Under the pieces are notes generated by a model. It searched no databases and was not told where the DNA came from. It saw only the letters and a list, made by a program, of their open reading frames with translations. A stretch of 64,000 nt of DNA from assembly GCA_028826165.1 (NCBI GenBank), contig JAPDFW010000033.1, positions 248,001 through 312,000 on the forward strand, written 5' to 3'. Every line of letters begins with the position of its first letter. The first letter of the stretch is position 1. Shown here piece by piece: positions 56,546 through 64,000 of the stretch. Position numbers and translations under genes: made by a program. Source of the DNA: Anaeramoeba ignava. Lineage: Eukaryota > Metamonada > Anaeramoebidae.

Positions 56546-57901
56546 TCAAATTTTGTTGTTATTATCAACGTTTTCCAATTCATTTGATTTCTGAAAAATT
56601 AATCTTCCATGTTTATAACCAGTATTGTTAGACATTTTGAAATTAACTTTCAAAAATTTTGAAACTCCTCTTCTTGCATTATAAGCTTTTTTCTTGAAGA
56701 AATGAACATCAGTTTTCTTTGGAAAAGCAACTCTAGCCATTATCCAAAAAACTCTATTATCAATTTTAATCAAATCTGGAATTTTTCCATGATTTATAAA
56801 GTCAGAAAATGTTGTTGATCCCCATCCTTCAACAAAATCAGTATAAATTGATGCAATTTTATCTAATCTTTCCCCAATTCTAGGTTTTGGTTTTTGTGCA
56901 AAAAAGCGAATTAATTCTCTTTCGTTTTTGATAGGATCCATATAAGTTTCTTCAGCTCTTTTTCTTTTTTTAATAATTCTAACTGGTTGTTGTTCATTTT
57001 GAATTTTTTGATTTTGAATTTTTGATTTTTGATTTTGAATTTTTTGATTTTGAATTTTTTGATTTTGAATTTTTTGATTTTGAATTTTTTGATTTTTCTG
57101 ATTTTGGTTTTTTTGATTTTGCTTTTCATTTTGATTTTTTTGATTTTGATTTTTTTGATTTTGATTTGATTTTGTTTGCTTTTCATTTTGTTGTTTGGAT
57201 TTTTGGATCGGTTTTGAATCTTGAAATTTATCTCCATAAAAATCATCTCCAAATAAATTATTCTCGTTTTGAATATCAAACGAATTCATCAAAATATTAT
57301 TCTCAAAATCAACAAATTTATTATCAAAAAAATTATTGGCAAAAGAATTCATTTCAAAACCGTTAACAAAAGAAGAATAATCAGAATCATTAAGTGTAAT
57401 AATATCCATTTCCTTCTTGCGTTTAGTTCTAGAAAGTTTTCGATTTGATTTTGAAGGAGTAACTTTAGAATTGGGATTTTGAACTAAATGATTTGGGATT
57501 AACATAAAAGGACTTTCATTTTTTTCAAAAGATTCAAATTCGTTAAAATAATTCCAATCAATTGGATTGTTTGGTTCTTCTTGGAAATAAAATTCTGCTA
57601 AATCATCAACAGAAAACACCTTTTCTTCTTCTTGTTTCATTTGATTATCTTGATGATGAATTTGTCTTTCTTCTTGTATTGAATTTTCTAACGGTTGAAA
57701 TTGATTGTTTGTAAAAAATGAGTTATTGTTTGTCATTGACATGTTCTTGCTATTGTCTCTAATGTGAAATGGTTGTTGTTTGTCATTGTCATTGTCATTT
57801 GGAAAATCAGGGAAAAAAGGAATGTCAAAGTCATCTGGAAACATTTTGGGATCTTCCCATTCAAAATAAGTTTTTGGTTTTGAATTATTGAATAAATCCA
57901 T
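56546..57901 (-). CDS. N/Q-rich protein with unrecognised basic C-terminal domain
   Basis: A 451-residue single-exon protein I do not recognise. Residues 1-225 are acidic and Asn/Phe-rich (several FxxD and N-N-x-F patches) with a short basic cluster SNRKLSRTKRKKE near 150-165. Residues about 230-310 are a Q/N/K repeat with QNQK and IQNQK units. The last 140 residues are different: folded-looking, Lys/Arg-rich and free of low complexity (ERELIRFFAQ, ERLDKIASIYTDF, WGSTTFSDFI, IPDLIKIDNRVFWIMARVAF, NARRGVSKFLKVNF). Acidic N/Q region plus basic globular end suggests a nuclear DNA-binding regulator. The W...DF...ID...ARRGVSKFL pattern faintly recalls the initiator-binding domain of trichomonad IBP39, but I would not assign it. 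Start ATG 57901 is the first in frame. Confidence 0.8.
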   Translation of the reverse strand: MDLFNNSKPKTYFEWEDPKMFPDDFDIPFFPDFPNDNDNDKQQPFHIRDNSKNMSMTNNNSFFTNNQFQPLENSIQEERQIHHQDNQMKQEEEKVFSVDDLAEFYFQEEPNNPIDWNYFNEFESFEKNESPFMLIPNHLVQNPNSKVTPSKSNRKLSRTKRKKEMDIITLNDSDYSSFVNGFEMNSFANNFFDNKFVDFENNILMNSFDIQNENNLFGDDFYGDKFQDSKPIQKSKQQNEKQTKSNQNQKNQNQKNQNEKQNQKNQNQKNQKIQNQKIQNQKIQNQKIQNQKSKIQNQKIQNEQQPVRIIKKRKRAEETYMDPIKNERELIRFFAQKPKPRIGERLDKIASIYTDFVEGWGSTTFSDFINHGKIPDLIKIDNRVFWIMARVAFPKKTDVHFFKKKAYNARRGVSKFLKVNFKMSNNTGYKHGRLIFQKSNELENVDNNNKI

Positions 57902-58382
57902 TTTGTTTGTTTGTTTTGAATAAGTGAATAAGTGAATAAAAGTAAAAGCAAAAGTAAAAACAGTAATTGTAAAAGAAAAGAAAATTTTTAAAAAGAAATT
58001 AAAAAGAAATTTTTAAAAAAAAAAAATTTAAAAAAAAATAAAAGATTTTGGCTTGATTGATGAGCAAAGGCCAAAAAAGTAAAAATAGAAATAAAGAAAA
58101 TAGAAAAGAAAAAAATAAAAGCTTTTTTTTTAAAAAAAAAGTAAAAAAAAAATATAAGTAGAAAGTAAAAAAGCAAAAAAAAAAAAATAAAAAATTTTTT
58201 TAAAATAAAAAAATGTAAAAAGAAAAGTGAAAAAAAAATAAATAAAAAAAAATTTTTATTTAAAAATGATCAATAAAAATAAATAAAAAAAAAAACTATA
58301 TTGATGTCAGCATTTAAAATTTTCTCTAAATTTTAACAATAAAAAATCCAAATAAAAAAAATTTTTTTTTTCATCCTTCCAA
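57902..58382. other. Upstream region of the N/Q-rich gene
   Basis: A 480-bp A-rich region with GTGAATAA and AAAAGTAAAA reiterations before the satellite begins. Presumed promoter of the minus-strand gene; no element identified. Confidence 0.5.
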
Positions 58383-61300
58383 TAAAATATATTAATTTCT
58401 AATTAAATAATTAATTAATATTTATTTATAAATTAAATCTAAATATAATTTAAAATATATTTATTAATAAATAATAAATTAAACTTATTTAAAAATATTA
58501 AAATAAAATTAATAAAATAATTTAAATAAAAATATATTAATTTTTAATTAAATAATTAATTAATATTTATTTATAAATTAAATCTAAATATAATTTAAAA
58601 TAAATTTATTAATAATAAAATATTAAATTAAATTTATTAAAAATATTAAAAATAAAATTAATAAAATATTTAAATAAAAATATATCAATTTTTAATTAGA
58701 TAATTAATTAATATTTATTTATAAATTAAATCTAAATCTAATTTAAAATAAATTTATTAATAAATAATAAATTAAATTTATTTAAAAATATTAAAATAAA
58801 ATTAATAAAATAATTAAATAAAAATATATTAATTTCTAATTAAATAATTAATAAATATTTATTTATAAATTAAATATAAATCCTCTTAATTTAAAATAGA
58901 TTTATTAATAAATAATAAATCAAACTTATTTAAAAATATTAAAATAAAATTAATAAAATAATTAAATAAAAATATATTAATTTTTAATTAAATACTTAAT
59001 TAATATTTATTTATAAATTAAATCTAAATCTAATTTAAAAATAAATTTATTAATAAATAATAAATTAAACTTATTTAAAAATAATAAAATAAAATTAATA
59101 AAATATTTAAATAAAAATATATTAATTTCTAATTAAATAATCAATTAATATTTATTTATAAATTAAATCTAAATCTAATTTAAAATGGATTTATTAATAA
59201 ATAATAAATTAAATTTATTTAAAAATATTAAAATAAAATTAATAAAATATTTAAATAAAAATATATTAATTTCTAATTAAATAATTAATTAATATTTATT
59301 AATAAATTAAATCTAAATCTAATTTAAAATATATTTATTAATAAACATTAAATCAAATTTATTTAAAAATATTAAAATAAAATTAATAAAATATTTAAAT
59401 AAAAATATATTAATTTCTAATTAAATAATTAATAAATATTTATTTATAAACTAAATATAAATATAATTTAAAATAGATTTATTAATAAATAATAAATCAA
59501 ACTTATTTAAAAATATTAAAATAAAATTAATAAAATAATTTAAATAAAAATATATTAATTTTTAATTAAATAATTAATTAATATTTATTTATAAATTAAA
59601 TATAAATATAATTTAAAATGGATTTATTAATAAATAATAAATCAAACTTATTCAAAAATATTAAAATAAAATTAATAAAATATTTAAATAAAAATATATT
59701 AATTTCTAATTAAATAATTAATTAATATTTATTTATAAATTAAATATAAATCTAATTTAAAATAGATTTATTAATTAATATTAAATTAAACTTATTTAAA
59801 AATATTAAAATAAAATTAATAAAATAATTAAATAAAAATATATTAATTTCTAATTAAATAATTAATAAATATTTATTTATAAATTAAATATAAATCTAAT
59901 TTAAAATATATTTATTAATAAACATTAAATCAAATTTATTTAAAAATATTAAAATAAAATTAATAAAATATTTAAATAAAAATATATTAATTTCTAATTA
60001 AATAATTAATAAATATTTATTTATAAACTAAATATAAATATAATTTAAAATAGATTTATTAATAAATAATAAATCAAACTTATTTAAAAATATTAAAAAT
60101 AAAATTAATAAAATAATTAAATAAAAATATATTAATTTTTAATTAAATAATCAATTAATATTTATTTATAAATTAAATCTAAATATAATTTAAAATAAAT
60201 TTATTAATAAATAATAAATCAAATTTATTTAAAAATATTAAAATAAAATTAATAAAATAATTAAATAGAAATATATTAATTTCTAATTAAATAATTAATT
60301 AATATTTATTTATAAATTAAATCTAAATATAATTTAAAATGTATTTATTAATAAATAATAAATTAAACTATTTTAAAAATATTAAAATAAAATTAATAAA
60401 ATATTTAAATAAAAATATATTAATTTCTAATTAAATAATTAATAAATATTTATTTATAAATTAAATATAAATCTAATTTAAAATAGATTTATTAATAAAT
60501 AATAAATCAAACTTATTTAAAAATATTAAAATAAAATTAATAAAATATTTAAATAAAAATATATTAATTTATAATTAAATAATTAATAAATATTTATTTA
60601 TAAATTAAATATAAATCTAATTTAAAATAGATTTATTAATAAATAATAAATTAAACTTATTTAAAAATATTAAAATAAAATTAATAAAATAATTAAAATA
60701 AAAATATATTAATTTCTAATTAAATACTTAATTAATATTTATTTATAAATTAAATCTAAAATATAATTTAAAATGTATTTATTAATAATAAATATTAAAT
60801 TAAATTTATTAAAAATTATTAAAATAAAATTAATAAAATATTTAAATAAAAATATATTAATTTTTAATTAAATAATTAATTAATATTTAATTATAAATTA
60901 AATCTAAAATCTAATTTAAAATGGATTTATTAAAAATATTAAAATAAAATTAATAAAATATTTAAATAAAAATATATAAATTTTTAATTAAATAATTAAT
61001 TAATATTTATTTATAAACTAAATCTAAATATAATTTTAAAATGGATTTATTAATAAATATTAAATTAAACTTATTTAAAAATATTAAAATAAAATTAATA
61101 AAAAATATTTAAATAAAAATATATTAATTTCTAATTAAATAATTAATTAATATTTATTTATAAATTAAATATAAATCTAATTTAAAATAAATTTATTAAT
61201 AAATATTAAATTAAATTTATTTAAAAATATTAAAATAAAATTAATAAAATATTTAAATAAAAATATATCAATTTATAATTAAATAGTTAATTAATATTTA

Positions 61301-61945
61301 TTTATAAATTAAATCTAAATATAATTTAAAATAAATTTATTAATAAATAATAAATTAAACTTATTAAAAAATAAAAATAAAATTAATAAAATTATTTAAA
61401 ATAAAATATATTAAATTTATAATTAAATAGTTAATTAATATTTATTTATAAATTAAATCTAAATATAATTTAAAAATGGATTTATTAATAAATATTAAAT
61501 TAAACTAAAAAAAAATATTAAAATAAAATTAATAAAATATTTAAATAAAAATATATTAATTTTAATTTTAATTAATTAATTAATTAATATTTATTAATAA
61601 ATTAAATATAAATATAATTTAAAATAAATTTATTAATAAATATTAAATTAAACTTATTAATTAAAAATTATTAAAAATAAAATTAATAAAATATTTAAAT
61701 AAAAATATATTAATTTATAATTAAATAATTAATAAATATTTATTTATAAATTAAATCTAAATATAATTTAAAATAAATTTATTAATAAATATTAAATTAA
61801 ACTTATTAAAAATTATTAAAATAAAATTAATAAAATAATTAAATAAAAATATATTAATTTCTAATTAAATAATTAATTAATATTTATTTATAAATTAAAT
61901 CTAAATATAATTTAAAATGGATTTATTAATAAATATTAAAATAAA
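58383..61945. repeat. Satellite array, about 25 copies of a 144-bp AT unit
   Basis: The anchor ATATTAATTTCTAATTAAAT (or TTTTTAATT / TTATAATT variants) recurs from 58390 to 61852 at about 142-147-bp intervals. Each unit also holds TAATTAATATTTATTTATAA, AAATCTAAATATAATTTAAAA, a TAGATTTATTAATAAAT box and AAAATTAATAAAATATTT. Divergence between copies is modest and evenly spread, with a few shortened copies near 60900-61000. It differs from the 28340-31780 satellite in sequence except for a shared box AAAATAGATTTATT. No open frame. Confidence 0.95.
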
Positions 61946-61997
61946 AGAGTGTTGGATTAAAATCTTTTATTTTTCCAATGAAAAACCAAATAAAAAT

Positions 61998-62446
61998 TTA
62001 TTTCAATTTTGACAAAAAATGTAAAGTTAAAATCATTTCCATTTCTTCATTTGTAATTTTCTCAATTGATTTTGATCTTTCTTGTGAAGGTTTTTTTGGT
62101 TTATTTTTTTTTTTTGGTTTATTTTGTTCTTTTGGTTTATTTTGTTCTTTTGGTTTATTTTGTTCTTCTGGTTGATTTTGTTCTTCTGGTTGATTTTGTT
62201 CTTCCTAAATTTATTTAAAAAAAAAATGGTTCATTTTTAAAATTCGGAAAAATAAAAAATCAAAAAAATTAATAAAAAAAAAACCTTAATAATATTTAAT
62301 AACTTTTTGCACTTCACACAAAATCTTTGTTCGTTTTCTCGAATAATTTGATCTTTGCATGAAGAACGCATGCATATTTTATGTCCATCTTCACATTGAT
62401 AATATTTTTTACGTAAAGATTTTTTACATAAAACACAAGTTGCCAT
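61998..62446 (-). CDS. Small zinc-finger (RING-like) protein with EEQNKP repeats
   Basis: Inferred exons 62285-62446 and 61998-62204 give 122 residues. The first exon has eight regularly spaced potential metal ligands: CVLC, then C and H in YQCEDGHKIC, then CKD and FCVKC. That is C-x2-C-x10-C-x3-H-x2-C-x4-C-x12-C-x2-C, compatible with a cross-brace RING-like or related treble-clef finger. The second exon encodes five or six hexapeptides EEQNQP/KEQNKP, a Lys-rich patch and a short helix ending in a TAA. The N-terminal Met follows directly into the finger, so there is no target sequence. If a true RING it would be a ubiquitin ligase adaptor, but the spacing is not classical and function is open. 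Confidence 0.72.
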
Positions 62447-62663
62447 TTCAATAGAAAAAAAAAAAAGGAAAAAAAAATGAAAAAAAAAAAAAGAAAATTT
62501 TTCAATTCATTCTCTTTCATTTAATTATTTAATTTAATTATTTAATTTAATTAAAGAAGCTTTTTTTTCCTTTTTTCTTTTGATTTGAAATTTCAAATTA
62601 AAATTAATCCAAAAATTTGAATGAAAAAAAAATAAAGAATAAAATTTCAAATTAAATCCCAAA

Positions 62664-64000
62664 TCAATTTGAAAATTTTTGAGAAAAATATAAAATCCAA
62701 AAATTTTTTCGTTCTAATTTCATTTTTTGGATTTGTTCAACTTTTTGAAATTCACCTTTTTGAACTGGGTTCATTTTTTGACTTTGATTGTTTAAATTGT
62801 TTTGATTTAAATTGTTTTTGCTTAAATTGCTTTTGCTTAAATTGCTTTTGCTTAAATTGTTTTGATTTAAATTGTTTTTGCTTAAATTGCTTTTGTTTAA
62901 ATTGTTTTGGTTTAAATTGCTTTTGCTTAAATTGTTTTGATTTAAATTGTTTTTGCTTAAATTGCTTTTGTTTAAATTGTTTTTGCTTAAATTGTTTTGA
63001 TTTAAATTGCTTTGATTTAAATTGCTTTTGTTTAAATTGCTTTTGTTTAAATTGCTTTTGCTTAAATTGTTTTGATTTAAATTGTTTTGATTTAAATTGC
63101 TTTTGTTTAAATTGTTTTTGCTTAAATTGTTTTGATTGAAATTGTTTTGATTTAAATTGTTTTGATTTAAATTGTTTTGATTGAAATTGTTGCTTTTGCT
63201 TAAATTGTTACTTTTGCTTAAATTGTTACTTTTGCTTAAATTGTTACTTTTGCTTAAATTGTTACTTTTCTTATTTTCATCAGAACTTTCACTTTTAGTT
63301 TCATTTGAACTTTCACTTTTAGTTTCATTTGAACTTTTACTTTCACTTTTGCTTAAATTGTTGCTTTTCTTATTTTCATCAGAACTTTTGCTTTCATTTG
63401 AACTTTCATTTGAACTTTCATTTGAACTTTTACTTTCACTTTTCTTTAAATTGTTGCTTTTCTTATTTTCATCAGAATTTTTGCTTTCGTTTGAACTTTT
63501 ACTTTTCATTTGAACTTTTACTTTCATTTGAACTTTTACTTTTACTTTGATTTTTGCTTAAATTGTTGCTTTTCTTATTTTCATCAGAACTTTTGCTTTC
63601 ATTTGAACTTTCATTTGAACTTTTACTTTCACTTTTACTTTCACTTTTCTTTAAATTGTTGCTTTTCTTATTTTCATCAGAATTTTTGCTTTCGTTTGAA
63701 CTTTTCTTTTCATCTGAACTTTTACTTTTGCTTTGATTTTTGCTTAAATTGTTGATTTTCTTATTTCCATCAGAATTTTCACTTTTAGTTTCACTTGGAC
63801 TTGAACTTAAATTGGAACTTAAATTTTGTGAACTTAAACTTGAACTCTCATTTGAATTTTTACTTTTACTTTTACTTTTACTTTTATCTTTAGGTTTATT
63901 TTGTTGTTCATCATTTTGTTCCTTATTTTTATTTTTCTTTTTACTTTTACTTTTCTTTTTATCTTTAGGTTTATTTTGTTGTTCATCATTTTGTTCCTTA
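62664..64000 (-). CDS. S/N/K-rich repeat protein (5' partial)
   Basis: A low-complexity protein that enters from beyond 64000 and ends with a TAA at 62664-62666. From the N-terminal side it has KEQNDEQQNKPKDK blocks (two copies 75 bp apart), then SKSKSSNES and SDENKKSNNLSKS repeats. About 30 tandem five-residue units NLNQN / NLSKS / NLNKS follow (62780-63190). The end is a non-repetitive tail with Lys/Phe (KNFWILYFSQKF). One extra T in a T4 run at 63503-63506 breaks frame; neighbouring repeat copies have three T's, and removing one restores a single frame from 64000 to the stop. No domain is visible, so structural or adhesive roles cannot be judged. The Leu-Asn pentads could form a beta-solenoid or amyloid-like stack, as inference. 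Confidence 0.75.
62780..63190 (-). repeat. 15-bp coding repeat (NLNQN / NLSKS pentads)
   Basis: About 28 copies of a 15-bp unit; on the plus strand TTTAAATTGTTTTGA or TTTAAATTGCTTTTG. Two codon variants (Q-N and S-K) are shuffled along the array, implying unequal exchange between types. The period of 15 keeps all copies in frame. Confidence 0.92.

Noticed and set aside
58383-61945. Centromere call for the 144-bp array
   Set aside because: Period alone is not proof, arrays are only 3.5 kb and flanked closely by genes; kept as a hypothesis only.
62669-63755. Plus-strand Cys/Leu-rich or Phe-rich frames (CFCLN repeats)
   Set aside because: Antisense of the 15-bp coding repeat; the minus frame joins a non-repetitive tail and has host-like N/S/K composition.
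1-64000. tRNA, rRNA or snRNA genes
   Set aside because: No GC-containing block outside coding DNA showed a cloverleaf, B-box or conserved rRNA segment by eye.

Overview
The window is nuclear DNA of a very AT-rich, intron-bearing protist. Genes carry many short GT...AG introns, often ending TTTAG and about 75 nt when not swollen by repeats. Stops are mostly TAA with some TGA, so the code looks standard. Many proteins carry N/Q/E/K/D low-complexity tracts. The gene content is rich in Ras and Rab signalling plus BTB-TLDc and TBC proteins. This is most like a free-living amoeboid protist such as Anaeramoeba (Metamonada); a dictyostelid-like or heterolobosean host cannot be excluded from sequence alone. 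No tRNA, rRNA, CRISPR or organellar feature was seen.

Layout. 1-1313 (+): 3' part of a DHYC-type S-acyltransferase. 1420-2580 (-): six-exon Ras-like GTPase. 2938-9151 (-): TBC1D13-like RabGAP with a 3.6-kb intron that holds an apparently intact 2.2-kb pogo/Tigger-like DNA transposon (4821-7044) inside an AT microsatellite. 9470-19088 (+): giant USP9X/FAF-like deubiquitinase. 19621-23901 (-): calponin-homology, PH-like and coiled-coil protein. 24658-27930 (-): intronless MMPL-family RND transporter. 28340-31780: about 25 copies of a 141-bp satellite. 31897-37869 (+): intracellular-looking alpha-2-macroglobulin with an intact thioester and eight ubiquitin-like domains inserted before MG7; this is the most striking gene here. 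37935-40908 (+): tandem BTB-TLDc pair, the second copy frameshifted. 41020-43126: small 146-bp array and decayed AP-1 sigma remnants. 43608-44174 (+): intronless Ras/Rap GTPase. 44471-49766 (-): RasGAP-VPS9 protein of GAPVD1/RME-6 type. 49935-56350 (+): CARMIL-like PH-LRR protein fused to ankyrin repeats, a degenerate Ras-like GTPase and an RGS domain. 56546-57901 (-): N/Q-rich protein with an unrecognised basic C-terminal domain. 58383-61945: second satellite, about 25 copies of a 144-bp unit. 61998-62446 (-): small zinc-finger protein. 62664-64000 (-): S/N/K-rich repeat protein running off the window.

Themes. Small-GTPase control dominates: two Ras proteins, a RabGAP, a RasGAP/Rab5-GEF and a GTPase-RGS scaffold. 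Ubiquitin chemistry is the second theme, with USP9X and the Ubl-bearing macroglobulin. Introns and spacers are filled with 6-22-bp AT tandem repeats, many near the DNA helical period, while three longer arrays have 141-147-bp units. Several otherwise intact genes contain single-base indels in A/T homopolymers, which look more like assembly error than biology.
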